28,978 nt of DNA from positions 1 to 28,978 of the IMG/VR virus record IMGVR_UViG_3300012930_000025; one strand, 5' to 3'. Below are positions 1 to 7,079 of this stretch, one piece after another (position 1 is the stretch's first letter; the number at the start of each line of letters is the position of its first letter). The notes beneath the pieces are model-generated. The model was given only the letters and a program-made list of their open reading frames with translations. It made no database searches and had not been told where the DNA came from. A program made the position numbers and the translations under genes. The stretch comes from a virus.

Positions 1-718
1 CCGCTGCCGGTCCTGTGAGGACACGGCAAGCGCCGGTCCCTACCCCGGTCACGGTCCAAGAGCCAACGGCGACATTGGCCGCCAGCGCCGCCAGATCGCT
101 ATCGAAAGCTTGAACGTTGCTGCCCGGCGTCAGGCCCAAGGTCGTCTGCATCGCCGCCTGATTGGCGTCATCGACCAGTGTTCGCGCAAACGCCGTGAAG
201 TCCGCCAAGGCGGCAGCGCCCGATCCGGTGAAATACGGCAGCTTGTCGGCGGCTGAGACCAGCCCGCCCAATGCGAGAATTTCGGGATCGGTCACCGCGA
301 CCGTGGGATTGCCCGCCACGCCATCGCCATTGGTGACGCCGAGCAAGGCCCCCGCCGCAAGGTTGCGCTTGGTGAAGGCATCGACGCCGGTCTGCACCAC
401 AAGGCCCGGCGTTCCATCCAGCGCCGCCAGCGCGGTCAAGGTCGGATCGGCCGGCTGGAAAATCCCGCCCGCCGCGATATCGGCCTTGAAATTCGTGATG
501 TTCATCCGCGCGTAAGAGTTGGCGGTGCTCTCCCATGTTGCAAAATAAGTCGTCGGCTCCAGCGCGTCGGGGATGGCCGTGATCGGCGCGAGGTCCGAAT
601 AATCCAGATCGAAGTAAAAATTGCCGTTCTCTTGGCGCACGGCAATGCCAGTGCCGCCGAAAACGGCGGCCGGAAAACTCACAACGGTTTTGAGTTTGAC
701 CTTGGGGATCAGCGTCAT
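1..718 (-). CDS. Tail fibre protein, 3' part beyond the window
   Basis: The frame is open from an ATG at 718 to the left edge (239 codons, no stop), so the C-terminus is missing. The first 40 or so residues (KLKTVVSFPAAVFGGTG, then VRQENGNFYFDL) are a near copy of the 77-residue protein encoded just upstream. Beyond that the sequence is low in charge and rich in Ala, Gly and Thr, with phrases such as QTTLGLTPGSNVQAFDSDLA, which recur in phage tail fibres ahead of the receptor-binding part. The start overlaps the stop of the upstream gene by ATGA, so the two are translationally coupled. Role inferred: virion-attached fibre that contacts the host surface. The C-terminal tip that would determine host range is not visible. 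Confidence 0.8.
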   Translation of the reverse strand, partial: MTLIPKVKLKTVVSFPAAVFGGTGIAVRQENGNFYFDLDYSDLAPITAIPDALEPTTYFATWESTANSYARMNITNFKADIAAGGIFQPADPTLTALAALDGTPGLVVQTGVDAFTKRNLAAGALLGVTNGDGVAGNPTVAVTDPEILALGGLVSAADKLPYFTGSGAAALADFTAFARTLVDDANQAAMQTTLGLTPGSNVQAFDSDLAALAANVAVGSWTVTGVGTGACRVLTGPAA

Positions 719-948
719 GATCGCAGCCACGCCACCGGAACGAGGACGTAGGTTTTTGAAACCGTGTTGAAGGACAACACGTAATAATTTGTGGCGTCAG
801 GCAGTGACGCGACCGTGGCGAATTCCTCATAGGCCAGATCGAAATAGAATTTGCCGTTCTCCTGACGCACCGCCAACCCGGTGCCGCCGAACACCGCCGC
901 CGGGAAACTGACCAGTGTCTTGAGTTTCAGATCGGGAAAATCCGTCAT
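715..948 (-). CDS. Short tail-fibre-module protein, paralogue of the next gene's N-terminus
   Basis: This 77-residue protein consists almost entirely of the module KTLVSFPAAVFGGTGLAVRQ followed by ENGKFYFDLAYEEF, which is repeated with few changes at the start of the downstream fibre gene. It ends with a short beta-rich tail (NYYVLSFNTVSKTYVLVPVAW). It has no signal peptide or membrane segment. It is joined to its neighbours by ATGA overlaps on both sides. It could be a free fibre-base or adaptor subunit, or the remnant of a duplicated fibre gene that lost its C-terminal part. The duplication is seen directly; the role is inferred from position. Confidence 0.75.
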   Translation of the reverse strand: MTDFPDLKLKTLVSFPAAVFGGTGLAVRQENGKFYFDLAYEEFATVASLPDATNYYVLSFNTVSKTYVLVPVAWLRS

Positions 949-1289
949 GTCGAAGGCACCACGCCGTCAACAATGTTGAGCGGGCCAACGCTCAATTGAA
1001 CGGTCTGCGTGCCGTCGTCATTGGTCAGGGTCAGGCCGGTGTCGCATTGCGCGGCGCAAAGCCCTTGCATGTCCTGCAAGGTAAAGAACCAGCGGAAGGT
1101 GCCGAGCCCGACGATGGTCAGTTTGCCGTTGTCCGTCGAGGCTTCCAGCACCTTGCCATTGCGGTCGCGGATCACGAACACCAGCGAGCATGCTGATAGA
1201 TCAATCGGGTTGTCGTCGAGATCGGTCACCAGTCCGATGAACACCCACGAAGCGCGATTGCTCTGCGGGGGGAATGTGATCTGATACAT
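945..1289 (-). CDS. Tail/fibre-associated beta-rich protein
   Basis: The protein has 114 residues, is predicted mostly beta, and starts MYQITFPPQSNRASWVFIGL. The pattern 'DLDDNPIDLSACSLVFVIRD..GKVLEASTDNGKLTI' resembles the small immunoglobulin-like or baseplate-upper-protein N-terminal modules found beside phage fibres, but I cannot name a family with certainty. It begins two bases after the stop of the collar fibre and overlaps the following gene by ATGA, so it belongs to the fibre operon. A structural or fibre-assembly role is inferred from context only. Confidence 0.7.
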   Translation of the reverse strand: MYQITFPPQSNRASWVFIGLVTDLDDNPIDLSACSLVFVIRDRNGKVLEASTDNGKLTIVGLGTFRWFFTLQDMQGLCAAQCDTGLTLTNDDGTQTVQLSVGPLNIVDGVVPST

Positions 1290-1291
1290 GG

Positions 1292-2257
1292 CTAAAGCTT
1301 CATGTAGAAGGTGCAGAGCTTGCGCGGACCGAGCGTGCGATGCGCCTGACCACCGCCCGCCGTCACGCCAGAGAAGGGATGTTGATGCCGCGCGCTTGCG
1401 CCGCCGGTGTTCGATCCGCTGGTTGACACGCCGGCCACCGAGCCCGGTGTCACGTCCGAATTATTGCCGCTTTGCGAACCCAGCGTGTAACCGTGCGTAT
1501 GATCCGGGCTGTCGTTACCGGTGGTGCCGCTGAACGTAAGCGGCGGGATTTCCGAGACGCCAAGGGCCACGCTTTGGCCGCCGCCGACCGCCCCCAGCAC
1601 AATCGGATTTCCGCCGAAGAAGGCCGCTGTCAACCGGCCGGATGGCGTGTTGCCCATGTCGTCGAGCGCACCGAGCGCGTAGCCGCGCCAGTCCGGTAAC
1701 GACAATTGCTTGTTGGCGGTCCAATCCGCCAAGGCGGTTGCGCCGCGTCCGCCGCTGACGGCGAGCGTCGGATCGATGCCCCACAGATAGAGAAACAGCG
1801 CTTGGCAATCGGCGTTGGCGCGTTCGGTCGCGCCCGAAGCCGCCGAGCCAATCGTCATATTGTTGAGCCGCACATAACCCGCAACCGCACCAAAGCCGTG
1901 GCGGAAAATCATGTTGCCGGTCTGGATCAACTGTGTGGGATCGACCGTCGAGCCACCACCGCCACCGCCAGCCGACGGCCCGATCACCAGCACGCTATCG
2001 GAAGCAAGTTGCACGACGCCGGTTTTATCCTGTAGACGAATTTTGACCGTGCCATCGGCGACGAAAAATTGCGGCACGCGTCCGGCGGCATCCAATGGCA
2101 TGGGATACGGCATCTTGATCGTCAGCCCGGTGTCCTGAAAAGCATCCTGCGGCGTCGAAACCGTGCCGGCTTGAATGATGTACAACTGGCCACCAGAAAG
2201 CGGTTTGCCGTAGACATCGAATTGCTGCGTCATCGAAAGCGGAATGGTGCCTGCCAT
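1292..2257 (-). CDS. Tail fibre with C-terminal collar-like domain
   Basis: The protein has 321 residues. Residues 1-95 (MAGTIPLSMTQQFDVYGKPL..., with 'AAGRVPQFFVADGTVKIRL') resemble the virion-binding N-terminal domain of podophage fibres. A six-glycine linker lies near residues 97-102. The C-terminal half carries features of phage tail-collar/short-fibre tips: an LPDWRGYALGALDDMG core, the His motifs DHTHGY and RHQHPF, and a final LGPRKLCTFYMKL strand. Such His clusters bind metal in T4 gp12-type tips. The start is the ATG at 2257, behind GGGGCG. A strong terminator lies between it and the ejection genes, so this gene probably begins a separately controlled fibre unit, though no promoter is obvious. 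Confidence 0.85.
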   Translation of the reverse strand: MAGTIPLSMTQQFDVYGKPLSGGQLYIIQAGTVSTPQDAFQDTGLTIKMPYPMPLDAAGRVPQFFVADGTVKIRLQDKTGVVQLASDSVLVIGPSAGGGGGGSTVDPTQLIQTGNMIFRHGFGAVAGYVRLNNMTIGSAASGATERANADCQALFLYLWGIDPTLAVSGGRGATALADWTANKQLSLPDWRGYALGALDDMGNTPSGRLTAAFFGGNPIVLGAVGGGQSVALGVSEIPPLTFSGTTGNDSPDHTHGYTLGSQSGNNSDVTPGSVAGVSTSGSNTGGASARHQHPFSGVTAGGGQAHRTLGPRKLCTFYMKL

Positions 2258-2266
2258 GTTCGCCCC

Positions 2267-2292
2267 AATAAAAAACCCGCCAAAGGCGGGTT
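2267..2292 (-). terminator. Rho-independent terminator after the ejection genes
   Basis: On the minus strand, AACCCGCC, a TTT loop and GGCGGGTT form an 8-bp GC-rich stem followed directly by a T run (TTTTTTATT). The stop codon of the 549-residue ejection protein overlaps the stem. It separates the ejection module from the fibre module. Confidence 0.9.
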
Positions 2293-3940
2293 ACTGAATT
2301 CCTGTTTGCGGGATGCGCCCGGTCTGTCGCAAGGCCTCCAGCGTCGCGCGCTTGGCTGGAATGCGCTCGCCCAAACGCTGCAACGCCGTCGCCGGTCGGG
2401 TTAGCGCGCCACCGTAATAGGCCGCATTGCCAACCACGCGCGGCGAGGAAGCCGCCAAGCCTGCGCCCGCGCCAAGCGCGGCCAATGGCGAGGCCAACGC
2501 CGCACCGGCCGCTAAGCCGCCGCTGCCGATGATCGGCGCGGCCACCCGCGCCAGCCCGCGCGGCTCCCATGTCGAGAGCGCCTGACCGGCGAGCTTTTCT
2601 CTCAAATGCGGAGCGCCGTGCTCCGCCAGCACATCGGCCAATTGGCCGCGCCGTCCATAATTGGTTTGGACGTTGTTGCGCATCACCGATTGCAGCTTGC
2701 GAATGGTGGTGTCGGGCGAAGCTTTCTCGCCGAGCGAGAAGGTCTTTTCGATTTCGCCGATCTGTTGGGAGGCCGAACGATAGTCCGCCATCATGCGATC
2801 ATAGATCGGCGCTTGCTTACGCACGGTGTCGCCAATCGCCTTGTACATTTGGTTGGCCACCACGCGATCCGGCGTGTGCGGCTGGGTGGTGTCGCGGATG
2901 TCGCTGACGCGCTTTTTCAGCGCGTCAAACCCTTCCGGTGTCCAGAACTCGGAGGCGCGCAAATTCTTCCAATCGGCGACCACCGCATTAATTTCGTTGC
3001 GGACATTGGCCGTCGAGGGCGAAAGATTTTGTCCCTTGTAGCGCGCCACCTTATCCATATCCTGCAACGCGATATCGACATCGTTCCATGACAGGATGGT
3101 CTTGTCGCGCGCCAGCGCCCGCGCGTCCTGACGATAGGTCGCACCGCGATCCTGACGCATTTGCTCCAGCGCGCCGCGTGCATCGGAAACCACTTCATCA
3201 ATCGGGATTTCGCCGCGCTTGGCCCGTTGAAAGGCTTCCGCCGCTGCGCCGCCTTCCCGGCCTGCGCTGGCGGCGGTCTGAATGGCTTCCCGGCCCACCC
3301 CGGAGGTGACGCCGGTTCCTGCCGTGGCCAGCGTGCCAGCGGCCTTGACGGGCACGGTCACGGCCTTGGCGGCAATGTTCAAGGGATCAACCGCGCGGCC
3401 TGCCATCGCGGCAATTTCGCCAACCCGGCCCGCAATACCTGGTGCCCGCGCCAGCGCCCCGCCGCCGCCCGTGAGCGGCACCGAGATATCACCAGCGACG
3501 CCAACCGGATCGCTGGCCAAAGAGCGCTTGAACTCTTCAACGCCACCGTAGCGGTTGGCAAAATGCTCGCCAATCGCTTCGGCCACCGGCACATAGGTTG
3601 TATCGATGCCCGGCAAGCCCGCCGCCTGTCCGGCCTTCTGCACGCCGCCGGCAACCGCCTTGGCCACATTGGTGGCGGTGTCGATGGGATGCAAAAACGG
3701 CTGTGCGATATCGCTGCCGAATTGAACAGCGCTACTCCCAAGGTTGCGCTTGGCCTGCAACGCGACATCCGACCACGCCATCGGCTGGTTGACCGCCTCG
3801 CCGGTTTCCAACCGCCGTTCGCCCTCGCGCTGCAAATTCGCTTCGGTCAGTTTGGGTTGGTCATCGCCCCATGACATTTCCCACGGATTTTGCTGCGGCG
3901 CTTGCTCAGTCGCGCCCCATGACATTTCCCACGGGTTCAT
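2291..3940 (-). CDS. Internal virion / DNA ejection protein (gp16 position)
   Basis: This 549-residue protein is the last of three consecutive ejection-type genes, the position of gp16 in P22. It opens with two copies of NPWEMSWG (residues 2-9 and 18-25), then has long Ala-rich amphipathic helices, a Lys/Arg/Glu-rich middle (about 230-430) and a hydrophobic Gly/Ala stretch near residues 465-500 that could insert in a membrane. I start it at the ATG at 3940, which overlaps the upstream stop (ATGA); a TTG three codons upstream is less likely. Such proteins leave the virion and help DNA cross the cell envelope. Family assignment rests on position and composition, not on a recognised motif. Confidence 0.75.
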   Translation of the reverse strand: MNPWEMSWGATEQAPQQNPWEMSWGDDQPKLTEANLQREGERRLETGEAVNQPMAWSDVALQAKRNLGSSAVQFGSDIAQPFLHPIDTATNVAKAVAGGVQKAGQAAGLPGIDTTYVPVAEAIGEHFANRYGGVEEFKRSLASDPVGVAGDISVPLTGGGGALARAPGIAGRVGEIAAMAGRAVDPLNIAAKAVTVPVKAAGTLATAGTGVTSGVGREAIQTAASAGREGGAAAEAFQRAKRGEIPIDEVVSDARGALEQMRQDRGATYRQDARALARDKTILSWNDVDIALQDMDKVARYKGQNLSPSTANVRNEINAVVADWKNLRASEFWTPEGFDALKKRVSDIRDTTQPHTPDRVVANQMYKAIGDTVRKQAPIYDRMMADYRSASQQIGEIEKTFSLGEKASPDTTIRKLQSVMRNNVQTNYGRRGQLADVLAEHGAPHLREKLAGQALSTWEPRGLARVAAPIIGSGGLAAGAALASPLAALGAGAGLAASSPRVVGNAAYYGGALTRPATALQRLGERIPAKRATLEALRQTGRIPQTGIQ

Positions 3941-5733
3941 TTTGCCCAACTCTTCGGATCGTTGGGATTGCCGCCAAGGTAGCGAAAACCATTGACGGTT
4001 TTGCCGACTTCCGGCGCACCGCGCGCCGGTTCGCTGGCGAGCGCGGTGCCGCCGCCCTGTGCCTTCTGCCGCGCGTTGTCGCGCAGCGTGATCACATGCT
4101 GGCGGAATTCTTTCGCCGCTGCGTTGAATTCCTTTTCCGACGACGCCGTTGTCATGCGGTTATAGGCAGCGGTCGCGGCCTTGCCTTCCTGTTCGGTGAT
4201 CTGACCAGCGCCGCGCAACGCATCATAGGCAGACAGGAACGCTTGGCCTTTGACCTGTTCCAGCCGGGTTTCAAAGCCATGCGCGGGCGAGCCGCGCACG
4301 GTCGGCAAATAGCTGGCCGCGCCGAGCGCATCCGCCTTGCCCGGATGCGTTGCCAGCGCATCGAGATTGGAAAGAATTTCTTTCGCATTGGTTTCGACCA
4401 TCGGGAGCGCCGTCTTCGCCGCCGCCGTGGTTTCGCCGGTGGCCTTGGCTTCGGCCGCACCCGCCACATCCTTGGGGATGCTCTTGACCAAATTCCCGGT
4501 GCGTGGATCGCGGAATTCGGTCGCGGTGCCGGTATCGACCTGCACCGGCTTGGAGGGACCAGCGCCCGCAATCTCGCGGCCGGTCTCCGGTTCGATCAAG
4601 CGCTGCTCAACGCCGACCACAACCGGTTTGGTGTCGGAAGCGATCAAGGTGTGAGCCCCAGTACGATCATTGATGCGGTACAGTTTGCCGCCGACTTCCT
4701 TGAAATCAAACTTGCCGGGATCGAATTGCTTTTGCAGGAATGCGGTCGCGAGCGGTCGCGTGATCGGGTTGCGATAGAGTTCGGCGAGTTGATTGCGATC
4801 AAGGCCGACCGATTGCGCCGGCTCCCCGGAGGCCAGATTGGCCTTCACCGCCGCAGCGGCGGCCGGGGCCGATGCCGGTTGTGCAGCCGGCGGTGCAGCT
4901 TGTGCGAATTGCGCAGGCGCTCCCACCGGCCCATGCGGCCATGGCGCGGTATCCAGCGGCGAGGGCGCATTAAGGTCCTGTTCGGTTTGCGGCGCGGCAC
5001 GGTCAATCGCTTGCGGCCCCGCCAAATTGCGCTTGAATTGTTCGGCATAGCTGGCAACCGAGGTGCCAAGTTGATCGCGCGCGTTCGGATTTTTCATGCC
5101 GCGCTCGCCCGCGAACCATGCTTTCGCGGCGTTCTCCGGGCCATATTTTTGCGCGTAGTTGCCGAACCGATGCTCGAACACCGCTTCCTGTGCTTCCGGA
5201 TTGTTGCGGAATTCTTCCGGCGTCATCTCGCGGCCCACGGCGGCCTTGGTCCAAGATGGCACGTTGGCACCCATCACCTGATATTTGCCAATCGCCTGAT
5301 CACCGCTCTTGGTCTTTGGTCCCAACAGATCGTAGCGGCCACCGCTTTCGATGCTCGCAACCGCCTTCTTGTAATTCCCCATCTCATCGCCGGCCGGTGC
5401 CGTGATGCCCGGCCGAAACGTGACCGGTGCAGCACCGGGCGGCGGCGGTGGCGTGTAGGAAGCCTGATCCGACGGAAGACCTTGGGATGGTGCGGCTTGT
5501 GGTGCGGCTTGTGGTGCGGCTCCCGGCACCAGACCGAGCTTGCGGCCAAGCCCCATCAAAAAACTTTCCTGTTGCGGCGGGGCCTGCCCCCCAAAGTTCT
5601 GACCGATCAACCGCGCCGCTTCATCGGTGTCGCGCTGTTCCTTGATGATTTGGCCAATCCGCTCCAGCGGCGAGAAATCAACACCACCACTGAAAGCTTG
5701 CTGCGGCTGATAGGAGATCGGTGCGATGGCCAT
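3937..5733 (-). CDS. Ejection protein with lytic-transglycosylase-like domain
   Basis: The protein has 598 residues. The segment at about 120-235 looks like a lysozyme-fold/SLT-type murein hydrolase: GNYKKAVASIESGGRYDLLG with a candidate catalytic Glu at 129, then QAIGKYQVMGANVPSWTK, the substrate-groove signature of these enzymes. It is flanked by a Pro/Ala/Gln-rich N-terminal linker that includes the repeated AAPQ unit, and by a long helical C-terminus. It would open peptidoglycan locally during DNA entry. The start is the ATG at 5733 behind AGAGG; the codon just before it is GTG. It lies between the two other ejection genes in the P22 gp7-gp20-gp16 arrangement. Confidence 0.85.
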   Translation of the reverse strand: MAIAPISYQPQQAFSGGVDFSPLERIGQIIKEQRDTDEAARLIGQNFGGQAPPQQESFLMGLGRKLGLVPGAAPQAAPQAAPSQGLPSDQASYTPPPPPGAAPVTFRPGITAPAGDEMGNYKKAVASIESGGRYDLLGPKTKSGDQAIGKYQVMGANVPSWTKAAVGREMTPEEFRNNPEAQEAVFEHRFGNYAQKYGPENAAKAWFAGERGMKNPNARDQLGTSVASYAEQFKRNLAGPQAIDRAAPQTEQDLNAPSPLDTAPWPHGPVGAPAQFAQAAPPAAQPASAPAAAAAVKANLASGEPAQSVGLDRNQLAELYRNPITRPLATAFLQKQFDPGKFDFKEVGGKLYRINDRTGAHTLIASDTKPVVVGVEQRLIEPETGREIAGAGPSKPVQVDTGTATEFRDPRTGNLVKSIPKDVAGAAEAKATGETTAAAKTALPMVETNAKEILSNLDALATHPGKADALGAASYLPTVRGSPAHGFETRLEQVKGQAFLSAYDALRGAGQITEQEGKAATAAYNRMTTASSEKEFNAAAKEFRQHVITLRDNARQKAQGGGTALASEPARGAPEVGKTVNGFRYLGGNPNDPKSWAK

Positions 5734-5743
5734 CACGCCCTCT

Positions 5744-6520
5744 TTAGGAGAACTTCGGGAAAGACTGGCTGCCGATATTCATCACACCTGCGGTGCCGCC
5801 GCCGCCCAAGCCGCACAACAGACTTCCGAGGCCGGCACCGCCGCCAAAACCGCCGAGCGCCAGCGAGCCGAGCGAGAGGCCCGCGCCAAGCAGATTTTTC
5901 GCGCCCGCCGCCTCGCCGGCCGCCTGTAGATTGTTGGCGTTGACTTGACCGCCAAGCACGTTGCCCGCCACGCCGGTTTGGCTCTGCGCATATTGCTGCG
6001 CCAGATCGGACAGGGAGCCGTAGGTCGCCGCCTGTCCCTGTGCGGCGCCGGTGGTCGCCGCCAAGGCTTGCTGGTTGACGCCCGACAGATTTTGCAGCCA
6101 ATTATTGTATTGCTGATTTTGCGTGTTCTGTCCGAACGTCAGCGCGTCGATATCGGCATTGCCGCTAGCTGCCATGCCTTGGCCCGCGCGCCGTCGATTG
6201 AGCACATCAAGGCCCGCCGTAATCCCTTGTTCATAGCCCGGCGCGTTGGTGAAGGCGGCTTTCGAAGCCGCGATCTGTTCCGGCGTGCCGACGCCAAGCG
6301 CGCCCAAATAGGTGTTGGTGCCTTGACGATATTGCCCGGCGAGATCGGACAAGGGCGACCATGCACCAAGCGCCTTGCCGAGATTTTCCTTGCCGGTGCC
6401 GTAGCCGGTCGAAAGATAACCCTGCGCTTCGTTGCCATAGCCTGTCGTGAGCGCGCGGTTTTTCTCTGCCGCTTCCTTTTCGGCACCGCCGCCGAACAGC
6501 GTATCGAAAAAGCCTGCCAT
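5744..6520 (-). CDS. Virion DNA-transfer protein (gp7-like)
   Basis: The protein has 258 residues and begins MAGFFDTLFGGG, an opening common in podophage DNA-transfer/pilot proteins. The body is rich in Gln, Asn, Ala and Tyr (NQQYNNWLQNLSG), and the C-terminal 50 residues are a Gly/Leu/Ala-rich hydrophobic segment (about 205-243), as expected for a protein that enters membranes when the phage injects DNA. It is the first of three ejection genes in a row, matching P22 gp7. It follows the upstream gene by 4 bp. The functional call is from position, the N-terminus and composition. Confidence 0.75.
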   Translation of the reverse strand: MAGFFDTLFGGGAEKEAAEKNRALTTGYGNEAQGYLSTGYGTGKENLGKALGAWSPLSDLAGQYRQGTNTYLGALGVGTPEQIAASKAAFTNAPGYEQGITAGLDVLNRRRAGQGMAASGNADIDALTFGQNTQNQQYNNWLQNLSGVNQQALAATTGAAQGQAATYGSLSDLAQQYAQSQTGVAGNVLGGQVNANNLQAAGEAAGAKNLLGAGLSLGSLALGGFGGGAGLGSLLCGLGGGGTAGVMNIGSQSFPKFS

Positions 6521-6524
6521 GGGA

Positions 6525-7079
6525 TTAATCCACTGGATAGAAGAATTGCAGGGAGAGCGTGCGGCTCACATTGTTGAAGTCGCCGCACGTCAGCGCCACG
6601 ATGTTGACCTTGGAGCCGGATACGGCCTGTTGCAGCAAGGGCGCGGTCACCGCGCCAGCCGCCAGACGCACCAGACAAATCCCCTCTGTCCCGGCATTGG
6701 CGAAGGTGCCGGCGACTTCCACGCCGCCGAGACTATCGGCCGCGACCGGTAGCGGCAGCGAGATCGACAATTGCTGTGCCCCGGCCCCCGGCGTGCCGCC
6801 TGCGACGTTATTGCCGCCGACGTTCATGAACACCAGTTTGCCGATCTTGGAAAAATTCGATGTCAGCGCTGGCGCGGTGAATGTCGGCGGCGTGCCCCCG
6901 GAGGACGACATCGCAACATTCGGATAGGTCGAAGATGAATAGGCCTGTGCGGCGAGCAATTGAAACCGTTCGTACCAGATCGGATCGACGCCGCCGGTTG
7001 GCGTGTCCACATCGACGGTTTGCGCCGGCAGAACGATTTTCCGGGTCAGTTTAACTTGTCCACTTGCATGTCGATCCAC
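6525..7079 (-). CDS. Tail structural protein in the tail-needle position
   Basis: The protein has up to 184 residues. It lies between the gp10-like hub gene and the ejection genes, where P22 carries the needle gene gp26, but it lacks long coiled coils and is predicted beta-rich (GKLVFMNVGG, QQLSISLPLPV, RTLSLQFFYPVD). It may be a different tip or knob protein. The first possible start is GTG at 7079, inside the end of the hub gene; no ATG occurs until residue 56. A CTG just after the upstream stop is another possibility. The frame is clearly coding, but the exact start is unsure. Confidence 0.7.
   Translation of the reverse strand: MDRHASGQVKLTRKIVLPAQTVDVDTPTGGVDPIWYERFQLLAAQAYSSSTYPNVAMSSSGGTPPTFTAPALTSNFSKIGKLVFMNVGGNNVAGGTPGAGAQQLSISLPLPVAADSLGGVEVAGTFANAGTEGICLVRLAAGAVTAPLLQQAVSGSKVNIVALTCGDFNNVSRTLSLQFFYPVD

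Noticed and set aside
168-830. 220-codon minus-strand frame overlapping the fibre genes
   Set aside because: It lies in another frame over the duplicated fibre module and reads as an Arg/His/Cys-rich shadow; the ATGA-coupled frames at 715-948 and 1-718 explain the region.
3871-5943. 690-codon open frame on the plus strand
   Set aside because: It is antisense to two well-supported ejection genes, has an Arg/Ala/Gly-heavy composition typical of a mirror frame in GC-rich DNA, and has no recognisable motif.
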